Origin: Streptomyces sp. NBC_01260
GTDB lineage: Bacteria > Actinomycetota > Actinomycetes > Streptomycetales > Streptomycetaceae
Direction: 5' to 3'
DNA: 64,000 bases
Assembly: GCF_036226405.1 (NCBI RefSeq)
Contig: NZ_CP108464.1
Location: forward strand, 6,448,001-6,512,000
This document shows, piece by piece, positions 28,025-38,445 of the stretch. The notes under the pieces were generated by a model. The model was not told the origin of the DNA and made no database searches. It saw only the letters and a list, made by a program, of their open reading frames with translations. The translations under genes were made by a program, and so were the position numbers. Position 1 is the first letter of the stretch; every line of letters begins with the position of its first letter.

Positions 28025-28954
28025 GTGCAGCAGCACCTCCCCTCCGGCGACATCTCCCCGCGCCACCGGATGTCCAAGAGCCGCTCCCGCATCGTCAAGG
28101 GCCTGCTGGCCGCCACCGTCGCCACCGCGGGTCTGTGCACCGCGCTGACGCCGGGCGCCCAGGCCGCCGGAAACCCCTACGAGCGCGGCCCGGCCCCGAG
28201 CAGTTCGAGCATCGAGGCGAGCCGCGGTTCGTACGCGGTCTCGCAGACCAGCGTCTCCTCGCTGAGCGTCAGCGGCTTCGGCGGCGGCACGGTCTACTAC
28301 CCGACGTCGACCGCGGACGGCACCTTCGGCGCGGTCGCCATCGCGCCCGGCTTCACCGCTTACCAGTCCAGCATCGCCTGGCTCGGGCCGCGGCTCGCCT
28401 CGCAGGGCTTCGTCGTCTTCACCATCGACACCAACACCACGATGGACCAGCCCGACAGCCGCGGCCGCCAGCTCCTGGCCGCGCTCGACTACCTGACGCG
28501 GACGAGTTCGGTGCGCGGCCGGATCGACACCACCCGGCTCGGCGTGATGGGCCACTCCATGGGCGGCGGCGGCACCCTGGAGGCCGCGAAGAGCCGCACC
28601 TCGCTGAAGGCGGCGATCCCGCTGACCGGATGGAACCTCGACACCACCTGGCCCGAGGTCCGTACCCCCACCCTGATCTTCGGCGCCGACGGTGACACGA
28701 TCGCCCCCGTCGCCACCCACTCCGAGCCGTTCTACCAGTCGCTCCCGAGCAGCCTGGACAAGGCGTACGTGGAGCTGCGCGGGGCCACGCACTTCACCCC
28801 GAACTCCTCCAACACCACGATCGCGAAGTACAGCATTTCGTGGCTGAAGCGCTTCATCGACAACGACACCCGGTACGAGCAGTTCCTGTGCCCGCTGCCG
28901 GCGGTGAGCCTGACGGTCGCCGAGTCCCGGGGCAACTGCCCCCATACCTCGTAG
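28025..28954 (+). CDS. Secreted cutinase / polyester hydrolase (dienelactone-hydrolase fold)
   Basis: 309 residues. A basic N-terminus and hydrophobic Sec signal ([22 protein letters not shown]) lead to the mature enzyme at about AGNPYERGP. The nucleophile is in GHSMGGG near residue 178, the acid in [10 protein letters not shown] near 222 and the His in GATHFTPN near 254. [19 protein letters not shown] in part and [18 protein letters not shown] in part are almost unique to actinobacterial cutinases of the TfCut2/LCC type, which cleave cutin and, in several members, PET. A C-terminal Cys pair (FLCP, NCPH) fits the usual disulfide. GTG start follows AGAGGA; ATG 28070 is the alternative. Confidence 0.93.
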   Translation: MQQHLPSGDISPRHRMSKSRSRIVKGLLAATVATAGLCTALTPGAQAAGNPYERGPAPSSSSIEASRGSYAVSQTSVSSLSVSGFGGGTVYYPTSTADGTFGAVAIAPGFTAYQSSIAWLGPRLASQGFVVFTIDTNTTMDQPDSRGRQLLAALDYLTRTSSVRGRIDTTRLGVMGHSMGGGGTLEAAKSRTSLKAAIPLTGWNLDTTWPEVRTPTLIFGADGDTIAPVATHSEPFYQSLPSSLDKAYVELRGATHFTPNSSNTTIAKYSISWLKRFIDNDTRYEQFLCPLPAVSLTVAESRGNCPHTS

Positions 28955-28964
28955 TTCCTGACGG

Positions 28965-29009
28965 CGGATGAGGGGCCGGACCGCTAACCGCGGTCCGGCC
29001 CCTCATCCG
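28965..29009. terminator. 20-bp perfect hairpin after the cutinase gene
   Basis: The arms at 28965-28984 and 28990-29009 are perfect complements around a TAACC loop, beginning 11 bp after the cutinase stop. A very stable factor-independent terminator is likely. Confidence 0.88.
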
Positions 29010-29169
29010 TCCCCGGCCCCTCCCGGCGCAGGGCCCCCACTGTGTGCGCGCACAGCCGACCGCGGCCCGCGTTGGGAGGGTGCCCCGCAACCGGCCGCGG
29101 ACCGGGCGGCGGCGGACGCACACCTTCCGAGCCTGTTCACGCGGAAGTAACGTGCCGGCGGTGACCCCA

Positions 29170-31989
29170 ATGACGACCGTGCACAGTCCCCTCCGGCTGT
29201 ACGGCCGCAGCGGTGAACTCGCCATCCTGGACACGCTGTCGGCGCGGCTGCGCAACGGCGACGGCGGTGCGCTGGTGCTGACCGCGCTGCCGGGCATCGG
29301 CCGCACCGCCCTCCTGGACGGAGCCGTCGCCGCGCACCGCGAACGCGCTGTCGGCCCCGTCCTGACCGCCACCGCGGCCCCCGTCGAACAACGGCTGCCC
29401 CACAGCGGGCTGCACGCCCTGCTCTGCTCCGCGCCCGGCCCGCTCCCGCTGCCGCCCGACCAGGTGCTGCGCGACGGCATCGGACCGGCGGACCTGCTCA
29501 CCCTGCTGCGGGAACTCGGCGCGGACCGGCCGCTGATGGTGTGCGTGGACGACGCGCACCTCTGGGACGCCGAATCGCGCGCCGCCCTCGGTTTCGCGGC
29601 CCGCAGGCTCGGCGCGGGCAGCCGGGTGGCGGTGGTGCTCGGCGCCGGGGACGGGGCGGGCTTCGCGGGGCTGCCCGCGCTCCGGCTCGGCCCGCTCGAC
29701 GACGACGCGGCGGCGGCCCTCCTGGACCGGCTCACCGGCGCCGCGGGCGCCGCGGACCACCCGGTCGACCCGGTGGTCCGCGGCGAACTGCTGCGGGAGG
29801 CGGCCGGGAACCCGCGACTGCTCACCGGACTCGCCGGCCGGCTCACCCCCGACCAGCTCGCCGGGCGGACCGCGCTGCCCTCCCCGCTGCCCGGTGGCGA
29901 GGACGTCCTGGACGCGCACGCCGCCCGCCTCGGCGGACTGCCCCCGGACACCCGCACGCTCCTGCTGCTCGCGGCCGCCGCCGAGGAACACGAGCCGCAG
30001 GGTGCGGGCGCCGACGCCGCCCTGCTGCTGCGCGCCGCCACCGCGGCCGGGCTCGGCCCGGCCGCGCTCGACCTCGCGCTGCTCACCCCCGCCGGGACCG
30101 CGGGCGCACTCCAACGCGCGGGCAACCGCGTCCACTTCAGCCATCCGCTGCTGCGCCGGGCGATCCTGCACCGCGCCACCCCGCAGCGCCGCCGCGCGGT
30201 GCACGGACTGCTCGCCACCCTGCTGGCGACGGGGACCGCAGGTCTCCGCGGCCGGGTCCGGCCCGGCGGAGCCACCACGGCGACGGGGCCGCCCGCGCTC
30301 GCGGCGCTCGTCCAGCGGGCCGGTGCGGCCGCCGGCCTCGATGCCGCGCTCGCCGACGCGCTGGAGGCGGCGGCCGTCTCGCCGCGGCCGCACGCCGAGC
30401 GGGCGGCCGCACTCGCCCGCGCCGCGATGCTCTCCACCGACGAGGGGCTGCGGGCCGACCGGTTCGCCGCGGCAGCCGAGCACACCCGGCTCGCGGGCGA
30501 CGCCGGGCGGGCCCGTGCGCTGCTGGCCAGGGCCGGCGGACGGCCCCCGCACGGCGGCGCGCACCGCGTGCGCGGGCTGCTCGCCCTGCGCGACGGGCCG
30601 GCCGCCGACGCCCGCGAGGAACTGCTCACCGCCGCGGCGCTGCTCGCCCCGCACGATCCCCGCCGCACCCTCGACGCGCTCCTCGGCGCCGCCGAGGCCG
30701 CCTGGGCGATGGGCGACGCCCTCGCCTACCTCGACGCGATGGCCCGGATCACCGTCCCCGTACCCGAGCGGGCCCTCGCGCAGTACCGCGACGGAATGTG
30801 CGCGATGCTGCGCGGCCGGGTCACCGAGGGCCACGCCCTGCTGCGCCACTGCCTCGACTCCGCCGGCCGGGCGCGGGATCCCGCCGCGATGCTGCGCGCC
30901 GGGGTGGCGGCGCTGGTGCTCGGCGACATCGACGCCGCGTGCCGGTCCGGGGCCAGGGCGCTGGCCGCCGTACGGGTGACCGGTCCGGACTCCCTGCTGC
31001 CCCAGGCCCTGGAGCACCTGGCGTACGCCGAACTCCGAGCCGGGCGTCATGCGCGGGCCCGCGCCCACGCCCTGGAGGGCCTGTGTGCCGCCCGCCGCAC
31101 CGGACAGCCCAACACCGCCGCCCATCTGCACGCCGTGCTCGCGCTGGCCGCCTCCGTGGAGGGCGGCACACAGCCCTGCGCCGCGCACGCCGACGCCGCC
31201 CTGGCGGGCGCCGGACCGCACGGCCTCGCCCAGGCCGCGACCCTCGCCACCTGGGCGCTCGCCCGTGCGGACCTGGCCGCCGGACGCCCCGGCGAAGCGG
31301 CGGCCAGGCTCGGCCCGCTGGTCCGGCCCGGTCCGCGGCGCGGGCACTTCGCGGCCCGGATGCTCGCCGTACCGTGCTTCGTCGAGGCGTCAGTCCTGGC
31401 CGGGCGAACGGACCGGGGCGGGGGAGTGGGCCCGGTCGCCGACGCCGTCGCGGAGTTCGCCGTCTGGGTCACGTACACCACCGACCCCGCGGCCCCCGCC
31501 CAACTGGCCCGCTGCCGGGCCCTGCTGGCGCCGCCCGGGGAGGCGGCCGGACGGTACGAGGAGGCGCTCGCCCACCACGACCGCACCGGCGGCGACTTCG
31601 AACGCGCCCGCACCCAGCTGCTGTACGGGGCATGGCTGCGCCGGCGCCGCCGCACCCGGGAGGCCAGGGAACCGCTGCGGGACGCGCTGGTCGCCTTCGA
31701 GCGGTGCGGCGCGCGGGCCTGGGCGGACCGGGCGGGCGGCGAACTGCGGGCCGCCGGCGAAGCGGTGGAGGGGGCCGCCGCCGGGCGAGCTGACCCGCTC
31801 TGTGCGCTGACCCCGCAGCAGCAGCGGATCGCCCGGTGCGTCGCCGAGGGCGCCACCAACCGCGAGGTGGCGCTGCGGCTCTCGGTGAGCACGCGGACCG
31901 TCGACCACCATCTGCGCAATGTGTTCGCGGCGCTGGGCGTGCGCTCCAGGACCGAACTGGCCACGATGCTCGGCCGCCGGAGCGGGTGA
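29170..31989 (+). CDS. LuxR-family regulator of the LAL type (large ATP-binding-like)
   Basis: About 939 residues. An N-terminal AAA/STAND-like ATPase module begins with LYGRSGELAILD and has a Walker-B-like PLMVCVDDAHLWD; its P-loop reads LPGIGRTALL, with Arg where Lys is normal. A long Ala/Arg-rich helical TPR-like middle follows. A C-terminal LuxR helix-turn-helix is clear (LTPQQQRIARCVAEGATNRE, VSTRTVDHHLRNVF). Targets are unknown; the cutinase gene just upstream is one candidate. ATG 29170 is used; GTGs at 29152 and 29161 are in frame. Confidence 0.88.
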   Translation: MTTVHSPLRLYGRSGELAILDTLSARLRNGDGGALVLTALPGIGRTALLDGAVAAHRERAVGPVLTATAAPVEQRLPHSGLHALLCSAPGPLPLPPDQVLRDGIGPADLLTLLRELGADRPLMVCVDDAHLWDAESRAALGFAARRLGAGSRVAVVLGAGDGAGFAGLPALRLGPLDDDAAAALLDRLTGAAGAADHPVDPVVRGELLREAAGNPRLLTGLAGRLTPDQLAGRTALPSPLPGGEDVLDAHAARLGGLPPDTRTLLLLAAAAEEHEPQGAGADAALLLRAATAAGLGPAALDLALLTPAGTAGALQRAGNRVHFSHPLLRRAILHRATPQRRRAVHGLLATLLATGTAGLRGRVRPGGATTATGPPALAALVQRAGAAAGLDAALADALEAAAVSPRPHAERAAALARAAMLSTDEGLRADRFAAAAEHTRLAGDAGRARALLARAGGRPPHGGAHRVRGLLALRDGPAADAREELLTAAALLAPHDPRRTLDALLGAAEAAWAMGDALAYLDAMARITVPVPERALAQYRDGMCAMLRGRVTEGHALLRHCLDSAGRARDPAAMLRAGVAALVLGDIDAACRSGARALAAVRVTGPDSLLPQALEHLAYAELRAGRHARARAHALEGLCAARRTGQPNTAAHLHAVLALAASVEGGTQPCAAHADAALAGAGPHGLAQAATLATWALARADLAAGRPGEAAARLGPLVRPGPRRGHFAARMLAVPCFVEASVLAGRTDRGGGVGPVADAVAEFAVWVTYTTDPAAPAQLARCRALLAPPGEAAGRYEEALAHHDRTGGDFERARTQLLYGAWLRRRRRTREAREPLRDALVAFERCGARAWADRAGGELRAAGEAVEGAAAGRADPLCALTPQQQRIARCVAEGATNREVALRLSVSTRTVDHHLRNVFAALGVRSRTELATMLGRRSG

Positions 31990-32184
31990 CGCGGCTGCCC
32001 GCGGAGGCCGGGTCAGCGGCCCCGGAGCCGGGAGGTTGCAGGACCGTGATGAGAAGTACGCCGCAGACCCCTAGGTACCGACTGGGCGGTATGCCATTCT
32101 GCGGGCGTCAGGATCATTCGGTGTGCTCATGCCCAACGCAGGGCTGGGCGATCCGGAGCCGGCCGAATCCCGGTGGAGGCCGCC

Positions 32185-33561
32185 ATGCCGCAGGTCGTAC
32201 GTTCACGGGTCAGGGCGCTGCACGGGCCGCCCCCCGTCGCGCCGGTGCCGCGCCGCTTCCGTTCGCTGGCCGACCGGGAAGCCGTCGCCGTGCTGCACCG
32301 GGCCGCCCGGGTGCTGATCGAGGCGCTGCCGGAGCTGACGGACCGGCTCGTCGAGGCGCTGCGGGAGCGGGAACCCGCCTACCGCTCCGCGATCGAGGCG
32401 GACGCGGCGGACATCTGGCAGGAGGTGCACCACTCGCTGCGGCACAACGTCGCCTCGCTGATCCAGCCCCGGGAGTTCCGGGACGCAGCCCACCGCACCT
32501 CCCGGCGGATCGGGGAGATCCGGGCCGAACAGGGCCTGCCGCTCGACGCGGTCCTGCACGCCTTCCGGATGGGTGGCGCGATGGTCTGGCAGGACCTCGT
32601 GGACGAGACCGCACGCCGGCACCCCGACGACACCCGGCTGCTGGTCCATGTCGCCGCGGACGTCTGGAACTTCGTGGACGAGCACTGCGGCGTCGTCGCC
32701 GACGCCTACCGGCAGACGGAACGCCGGCTGGCCTGGCGCCGGGAGAACCGCCAGCGTCTGATGGCGGCGGCGCTGCTGGACGGCACCGCCCGGATCGCCG
32801 AACTGCCGGACGCCGCGGCGGTGCTGGGGCTGCCGGAGCACGGCAGGTACGCGGTGCTCGCGGTCTCCACGCCCCGCCCCGCCCCGCACGGCACCGCGCA
32901 CCCGCCGATGGCGCTGCCCACGGGCACCGACGCGCTCTGGCACCCGGGCCCGGACGCGGAGTTCGCCATCCTGCCGCTGAGCCCGGGCGCGGCGGCGGAG
33001 CCCTGCGCGGCGCTCACGGACGCGGCCGGACCGGCAGCCCCGGACGAGGCCGGTACGCGGCCCGGCGCACCGGCCGGCGCGGTCGACGCGGATGCCGGAC
33101 TCGCCTCCCTGGCCGCCGGGTTGTCCGCCCCGCCCGGTGCCCGGATCGGCATCAGCTCCGTCGTCGACGGGCTGGCGGCCGTCGGGGACGCCCGGCGGCT
33201 CGCCGAGACCGCCCTGCGGGCGTGCCCGGCCGGCGGCGGGGTCGTCCTCCTCGACGAACAGCTGCCCGCCGCCCTGGTCGTCTCGTCCCCCGGGCTCGGC
33301 ACGGCGCTCGCCGCCCGGGTGCTGGGACCGCTGGACCGGCTGGACCCCGCCGACCGCGACGTACTCATCGAGACGCTCACCGCGTGGCTCGACTCCGACG
33401 GCTCCGCCCAGCGGGCGGGGGCCCGGCTCTACTGCCACCGCAACACCGTCCTGAACCGGCTGCGCCGCTTCGAGCAGCTGACCGGCCGCTGCCTGACCCG
33501 CCCGTCCGACGCGGTCGAGGTCTCGCTCGCCCTTGCCGCGCGCCGCCTGCTGGCCGGCTGA
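32185..33561 (+). CDS. PucR-family transcriptional regulator
   Basis: 458 residues. The C-terminus carries the PucR helix-turn-helix ([20 protein letters not shown] in part, then [18 protein letters not shown]), and a GGDEF-like/RsbR-like sensor region precedes it. The N-terminal ~170 residues are helical (RsbRD_N-like: [19 protein letters not shown] in part). GGAGG lies five bases before ATG 32185. It sits directly ahead of the symporter gene and may control it. The ligand is unknown. Confidence 0.87.
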   Translation: MPQVVRSRVRALHGPPPVAPVPRRFRSLADREAVAVLHRAARVLIEALPELTDRLVEALREREPAYRSAIEADAADIWQEVHHSLRHNVASLIQPREFRDAAHRTSRRIGEIRAEQGLPLDAVLHAFRMGGAMVWQDLVDETARRHPDDTRLLVHVAADVWNFVDEHCGVVADAYRQTERRLAWRRENRQRLMAAALLDGTARIAELPDAAAVLGLPEHGRYAVLAVSTPRPAPHGTAHPPMALPTGTDALWHPGPDAEFAILPLSPGAAAEPCAALTDAAGPAAPDEAGTRPGAPAGAVDADAGLASLAAGLSAPPGARIGISSVVDGLAAVGDARRLAETALRACPAGGGVVLLDEQLPAALVVSSPGLGTALAARVLGPLDRLDPADRDVLIETLTAWLDSDGSAQRAGARLYCHRNTVLNRLRRFEQLTGRCLTRPSDAVEVSLALAARRLLAG

Positions 33562-33782
33562 CGGGGCCCACCCGCCGTCCGTGGCGCGGGCGGCGGCTGG
33601 GCTCCCGCACAGTTCCCGGCGCTGCGGGCTGTACCGGCGCACCGCACCCGCCCCGCCCGCTGTACGCGCGACCGGGTGCCTGATGCCGTAACGCCCATGT
33701 CTTCAGCGCCCCCGACACCCCGCACCCCCGCGAGCGCCTGCGCGCCGGCCGCGACCCGTGCCCCGGCCCCGGGAACACACCG

Positions 33783-35381
33783 GTGAGCGGCGCCTTCGAC
33801 GCCCGGTCGCTGGCCGTGGTCGTCTTCCTCGGATTCGTCGCCGTGTCCCTGCTGCTGTGCGGGCTGGCCGCGGCGGACGAGGACGACCCGGAACACTTCT
33901 ACGCGGGCGGCGACTCCGCACTCGGCCCGGCCGGCGCCGGTCTGGCCATCGCGGGCGACTACATCTCGGCGGCCACCCTGCTCTCCACCACCGGTGCCGT
34001 CGCGCTCGCCGGTTTCGACGGCATCCTGTTCGCCGCCGCCACCGTCGCCTCACTGGTGCTGGTCATGCGGATCCTGGCCGAACCGCTGCGCCGCAAGGGC
34101 GTGTTCACCCTCGGGGACTTCCTCGCGGACCGGCTCGGCGACCCGTCCGTACGCCGCGCCCCGGGCATCACGACCCTGGTCGTCCTGGCCCCGCTGCTGC
34201 TGGTGCAACTCGCCACCGCGGGACGGGTCATGGCCGCCATGTCCGGGCTGCCGGACGGGGAGCTCACCGGCTGCACCGTGGCCGGCGGTGCGCTGATGGT
34301 CTGCTACTCCGCGGTCGGCGGAATGCGCGGCACGGGGTACATCCAGATCCTGAAGGTCGCGGTGGTGCCGGCCGCCGTGACCCTGCTCGCCGGCCTGGTG
34401 CTCGCCCGCTACGGCTGGAACCCGTTCGCCCTGTTCGACGCGGCCCGGCGCGGCAGCGGGACGGGCGGCGCCTACGCGCGCCCCGGGCTGCAGTTCGGCC
34501 ACACGGTCGCCGGCGCCCTGGACCTGCTCGGCTTCCAGCTCACCCTGCTCCTCGGGGCCGCGTGCATGCCGCACATCATGATGCGGCTGCACCCGATGCG
34601 CGACAGGCGGACCGTGCGCCGCGCCACCCTCTGGGCCTCGGTCCCGGTGGCCTTCCTGTGCCTGGGTGTCGTCGTGGTCGGGTTCGGCGCGTCCGCCCTG
34701 CTGGGCCGCGAGGTCCTGCGGGCCGCGGACCCGGCGGGCGGTACGGCGCTGCTGATGGTGACGGGCGCCCTGGGCCCGGGCGCCGGCGGTCCGCGGGAGA
34801 GCCTGCTGTTCGCGTGCGTGGCCTGCGCGGTGTTCGCCACGACGCTGGCCGCGGTGGCCGGCATCACCCTGGCCGCCGCCTCGTCCCTGGCCCGCGACTT
34901 CACGGCGAAGGCCCGTACCCGTACGGCCGTCCGGTCCGGCCGGTCCGCCGGACGCGAGATCCTGCGCGCCCGGCTGTTCGTCGTCCTGATCGGCGCGCTC
35001 TGCGTCTGGGTGTCGGCCTTCACCCACGACCGCAATCCGCAGGTGCTGCTCTCGCTCTCGTTCGCGGCTTCCGCCTCCGTACTGCCGCCGGTCCTGCTGT
35101 ACGCGCTGTTCAGGCCGGGCTTCAGCGCGCGGGGGGCGCGCTGGACGGTGTACGGCACGCTGCCGCTGACCGTCGCCCTGATGGTGTTCTCGCCCGCGGT
35201 CTCCGGTACGCCGGTCGCGCTCCTCCCGGACCGCGACTTCCACTGGTTCCCGCTCCAGACCCCGCGGCTGATCACGATCCCGGCCGGATTCCTCCTGGGG
35301 TACCTGGGTTCCCGCACCGGCCGGGCGCGGCGGGTGCGGGAACCCGGTCGCGAGAATCGCACAGCCTTTATTGCGCAATAG
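33783..35381 (+). CDS. Sodium:solute symporter (ActP-like, SSS family)
   Basis: 532 residues with about 13 membrane helices. SSS hallmarks are FYAGGDSALGPAGAGLAIAG near residue 40 with the GDYISAATLLSTTGAVAL segment after it, typical of acetate/short monocarboxylate carriers. It would import a carboxylate with Na+. GTG start at 33783; the gap 33562-33782 shows no clear element. The last codons overlap the palindromic operator of the next gene. Cargo unknown. Confidence 0.87.
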   Translation: MSGAFDARSLAVVVFLGFVAVSLLLCGLAAADEDDPEHFYAGGDSALGPAGAGLAIAGDYISAATLLSTTGAVALAGFDGILFAAATVASLVLVMRILAEPLRRKGVFTLGDFLADRLGDPSVRRAPGITTLVVLAPLLLVQLATAGRVMAAMSGLPDGELTGCTVAGGALMVCYSAVGGMRGTGYIQILKVAVVPAAVTLLAGLVLARYGWNPFALFDAARRGSGTGGAYARPGLQFGHTVAGALDLLGFQLTLLLGAACMPHIMMRLHPMRDRRTVRRATLWASVPVAFLCLGVVVVGFGASALLGREVLRAADPAGGTALLMVTGALGPGAGGPRESLLFACVACAVFATTLAAVAGITLAAASSLARDFTAKARTRTAVRSGRSAGREILRARLFVVLIGALCVWVSAFTHDRNPQVLLSLSFAASASVLPPVLLYALFRPGFSARGARWTVYGTLPLTVALMVFSPAVSGTPVALLPDRDFHWFPLQTPRLITIPAGFLLGYLGSRTGRARRVREPGRENRTAFIAQ

Positions 35382-35392
35382 ATATTGCGCAA
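35371..35392. promoter_or_regulatory. Perfect 22-bp palindromic operator
   Basis: TTGCGCAATA-GA-TATTGCGCAA is a perfect inverted repeat with 10-bp arms, containing two copies of TTGCGCAA 14 bp apart. It lies 28 bp before the ArsR-type regulator start and covers the stop of the symporter gene (35379-35381). It is AT-rich compared with its surroundings. A self-regulatory binding site for the ArsR-type product is likely. Confidence 0.75.
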
Positions 35393-35419
35393 GATTTCTT
35401 TCTTATCTACCGTGGGGGC

Positions 35420-36007
35420 ATGGCAAGCAACGAATCACGCCGGGTGTCCGACCTCGGCACGCTCAAGGCGTTCGGGCACCCGCTGCGGATGAAGCTCTAC
35501 CGGGCGCTCTACATCGCCCGGCAGGCCACCGCCTCGCAGCTCGCGGAGCAGGTGGACGAGCAGGTCTCACTGGTCAGCTACCACCTGCGCAAGCTCGCCG
35601 ACCACGGCCTGATCGAGGCGGCCGACGGACCGGGCAGGGACGGCCGCGAGCGCTGGTGGCAGCCCGCGTCGAAGGGGCTGAGCTTCCACGACGAGGACTT
35701 CAGCGACGCGCCGGAGAAGGCCGCCACCCACACCGCCGTCAGCCGGCTCTCGTTCGACCAGCACATCGAGCTGTACCGCCGCTTCCTGGACGCGTTCCGG
35801 AGCTGGACGCCCCCGTGGCGCAAGAGCTCCTTCGCCTCGGAGTACCTCGCCCGGCTGAACCCGGAGGAGCTCGCCGCGCTCGAACGCGAGCTGCACCAGG
35901 TCATCAACCGGTACGAGGAACAGGGCCGCGCCCGCGACGAGGCCGGAGACACGGAGAACCGCGAGAACGTCGCGATGCACCTGTACGGATTCCCGTTCCG
36001 GACCTGA
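35420..36007 (+). CDS. ArsR/HTH_20-type transcriptional regulator
   Basis: 195 residues. A winged-helix domain occupies residues 10-75 (LGTLKAFGHPLRMKLYRAL in part, TASQLAEQVDEQVSLVSYHL in part, RKLADHGLIEAA), followed by a helical C-terminal effector region. No cysteine metal-binding motif is present, so it probably responds to an organic ligand or by protein contact. It is followed 25 bp later by an MFS transporter, the common repressor/efflux pair. Confidence 0.9.
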   Translation: MASNESRRVSDLGTLKAFGHPLRMKLYRALYIARQATASQLAEQVDEQVSLVSYHLRKLADHGLIEAADGPGRDGRERWWQPASKGLSFHDEDFSDAPEKAATHTAVSRLSFDQHIELYRRFLDAFRSWTPPWRKSSFASEYLARLNPEELAALERELHQVINRYEEQGRARDEAGDTENRENVAMHLYGFPFRT

Positions 36008-36032
36008 CCCGGCCACCCGAGAGGACGCCCCC

Positions 36033-37298
36033 GTGACCGTCACGCTCACGCCCGAAGAGGCTCCGGAACGCCCCGCCCACCGCGACGGAAACGTCCTGCG
36101 CTGGCTCGGCGCCTACACCGCGTCGACGATCGGCGACAGCGTCTACTACATGGCCCTCGCCTGGGCCGCCGCCCGCACCGGAAGCGCCTACCAGACCGGC
36201 CTCGTGCTGGCGGTCGGCTCCATACCCAGGGCCCTGCTGCTGCTCGGCGGGGGAGTGCTCGCCGACCGGTTCGGGCCGCGCCGCGTCGTGGTCGTGAGCG
36301 ACACCGCCCGCTGCCTCGTCATCCTCGGACTGGCCGGGGCGCTGCTCCTCACCTCGCCCACCGTGTGGATGCTGATCGCCGTCGCCCTGGTCTTCGGCGC
36401 GGCCGACGCCCTCTTCCTGCCCGCCGTCGGCGCCCTGCCGCCCCGGATCACCGCAGCCGGCCAGCTCGCCCGCGTCCAGGGGATGCGCGGCCTCGCCACC
36501 CGCGCCGCCAACCTCACGGGAGCCCCGCTCGGCGGCCTCGCCGTCGCCCTCGGCGGCCCGGTCCTCGCGTTCGCCGCGGCCGGTGTGCTCTTCGCCGTCT
36601 CGCTGCCGCTGCTGCTTTCCGTACGGATGAGCCCGCTGCCCGCCCCGGAGCAGCCGGCCGAACCCGGGCAGCCGGCCGAACCCGCCGGCACGGCCTGGCG
36701 CGAACTCGTCGACGGACTGCGCCACATCCGCCGCCACCCCCTGCTGGGTCCGCTGATGCTCGTCGTCGCCGTCAGCGAACTGGGCTTCGTGGGACCGCTC
36801 AACCTCGGCCTGATCCTGCTCAGCCAGGAACGCGGCTGGGGCGCCTCCGGAATGGGCTGGGTCATCGCCGCCTTCGGCGCCGGAGCGGGCGCGTCCGCGC
36901 TGCTGCTCGCCGTACGGGGGCGGCTGCCCCGGGCCGGGCTCGTCATGTGCCTCACCGTGCTGATCGGCGCGGCCGCCATCGCCGCCCTTGCGTACGCGCC
37001 CTCCGTACCGCTCGCAGCGGGTGTCGCGGCCCTCATCGGGCTCTTCGTCGGACTCGGCGGCGCCCTGTGCGGAGCCCTCGTCCAGACCGCCGCCGACCCC
37101 GCCTACCTGGGCCGGGTCACCTCGGTCTCGACCCTGTTCACCCACGCCCTCGCACCGCTCAGCTACCCGGTCACCGGCGCGGCCGCGGCCCTCTGGGGCA
37201 CCGGCCCGGTCTTCGTCGCCAGCGCCTCGCTGTGCGCGGCGGGCGCGGTGGCGGGCCTGGCGCTCGCCCCGCTGCGCCGCGCGGAACTCCCGCGCTGA
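36033..37298 (+). CDS. MFS transporter (efflux type)
   Basis: 421 residues with about 12 hydrophobic helices and the MFS loop motif [17 protein letters not shown] between helices 2 and 3. A Pro/Glu-rich central cytoplasmic loop holds a duplicated [10 protein letters not shown] motif near residue 205. Most likely an exporter of a small molecule, controlled by the ArsR-type regulator before it. The GTG start follows AGAGGA. Confidence 0.88.
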   Translation: MTVTLTPEEAPERPAHRDGNVLRWLGAYTASTIGDSVYYMALAWAAARTGSAYQTGLVLAVGSIPRALLLLGGGVLADRFGPRRVVVVSDTARCLVILGLAGALLLTSPTVWMLIAVALVFGAADALFLPAVGALPPRITAAGQLARVQGMRGLATRAANLTGAPLGGLAVALGGPVLAFAAAGVLFAVSLPLLLSVRMSPLPAPEQPAEPGQPAEPAGTAWRELVDGLRHIRRHPLLGPLMLVVAVSELGFVGPLNLGLILLSQERGWGASGMGWVIAAFGAGAGASALLLAVRGRLPRAGLVMCLTVLIGAAAIAALAYAPSVPLAAGVAALIGLFVGLGGALCGALVQTAADPAYLGRVTSVSTLFTHALAPLSYPVTGAAAALWGTGPVFVASASLCAAGAVAGLALAPLRRAELPR

Positions 37299-37333
37299 GC
37301 ACCGGGTGCCGCGGCCCGCCGCCGGACCCGGAC

Positions 37334-37966
37334 CTACATACCGAGCTTCGCCGTCGTCACCCGGGAGATCGCCTCCTGGTCACCCTCCAGCTCCACCCGC
37401 GCCGCGTCCTGCCGCCCGAACGCGAACAGCAGCAGCTCGCCCGGCTCACCGGTCACCGTCACCACCGGGGTGCCCTTGTGCGCGACCGCGGTCTGCCCGT
37501 CGGGACGGCGCAGCACCAGCCCCACCGGGGCCTTCCGCCCCAGCATCCGGGCCGCCTTCTCCGTACGCGACCACAGGACATCGGCGAAGACCGGGTCCAG
37601 CTCGCGCGCCGTCCAGTCCGGCTGGGCCCGGCGCACGTCCTCCGTATGGACGTAGAACTCGACGGTGTTGGCGACCTCGTCCAACTGCTTCACGCCGAAC
37701 GGGGACATCCGCGGCGGACCCGTACGGATGAGCTGGATCAGCTCCTCGTACGGCTTGGAGGTGAATTCGTTCGTGATCCGCTCGCCCCGGCTCTTCAGGG
37801 GGCCGATCACCAGCCCGGCCGCCGCGTCGGGCCTGCGCTCCCGCACCACCACATGGGCTGCCAGGTCCCGGGCCGTCCAGCCGTGGCAGAGGGTCGGGGC
37901 CTCCGGGCCCGCCGCCTCCAACAGGTCGGCGAGCAGAAGTCGTTCGCGCTTCGCATGGGTCGACAT
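37334..37966 (-). CDS. TIGR03085-family metal-binding protein (DinB/MDMPI-like)
   Basis: 210 residues. The N-terminal four-helix part has the histidines of the mycothiol-dependent maleylpyruvate-isomerase-like fold ([34 protein letters not shown]). Actinobacterial TIGR03085 proteins have unknown function; a mycothiol-linked or metal-dependent reaction is possible. It is divergent from hisI with 84 bp between starts. Confidence 0.85.
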   Translation of the reverse strand: MSTHAKRERLLLADLLEAAGPEAPTLCHGWTARDLAAHVVVRERRPDAAAGLVIGPLKSRGERITNEFTSKPYEELIQLIRTGPPRMSPFGVKQLDEVANTVEFYVHTEDVRRAQPDWTARELDPVFADVLWSRTEKAARMLGRKAPVGLVLRRPDGQTAVAHKGTPVVTVTGEPGELLLFAFGRQDAARVELEGDQEAISRVTTAKLGM

Positions 37967-38038
37967 GTCCGCCAGCGTACGACCGGTGTCCAGCGTCCGC
38001 CCAGTGGACGTACGCCCGGACGGCCCTCCTCGCCACGG

Positions 38039-38044
38039 CACAAT
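38039..38044 (+). promoter_or_regulatory. -10-like hexamer before hisI
   Basis: CACAAT ends six bases before the hisI ATG, and there is no Shine-Dalgarno sequence, consistent with a leaderless transcript covering hisI-trpE. Confidence 0.4.
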
Positions 38045-38050
38045 GGGCAC

Positions 38051-38434
38051 ATGACCAGCACGCCCACGCCCGGCACCCCACCGCCCGCCAGCGGCCTCGA
38101 CCCCGCCATCGCCGCCCGCCTCAAGCGCGGCGCCGACGGACTGGTCCCGGCCATCGCCCAGCAGTACGACACCGGCGAAGTGCTGATGCTCGGCTGGATG
38201 GACGACGAGGCCCTGCACCGCACCCTGACCACCGGCCGCTGCACCTACTGGTCGCGCAGCCGCCAGGAGTACTGGGTCAAGGGCGACACCTCCGGCCACA
38301 TCCAGCAGGTCAAGTCCGTCGCCCTGGACTGCGACGCCGACACCGTCCTCGTCAGGGTCGACCAGACGGGTGCCGCCTGCCACACCGGCGACCGCACCTG
38401 TTTCGACGCCGACGTCCTCCCGCTCGGACAGTAG
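38051..38434 (+). CDS. hisI: Phosphoribosyl-AMP cyclohydrolase
   Basis: 127 residues, the stand-alone HisI domain (no fused HisE). It opens the purine ring of PR-AMP in histidine synthesis. The Zn/Mg motifs are visible: [27 protein letters not shown] and the C-terminal CHTGDRTCF. It is followed 11 bp later by trpE on the same strand, joining His and Trp synthesis in one transcript, in line with the shared PRPP-derived intermediates and PriA. Confidence 0.96.
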   Translation: MTSTPTPGTPPPASGLDPAIAARLKRGADGLVPAIAQQYDTGEVLMLGWMDDEALHRTLTTGRCTYWSRSRQEYWVKGDTSGHIQQVKSVALDCDADTVLVRVDQTGAACHTGDRTCFDADVLPLGQ

Positions 38435-38445
38435 GGTCTGCCGCC

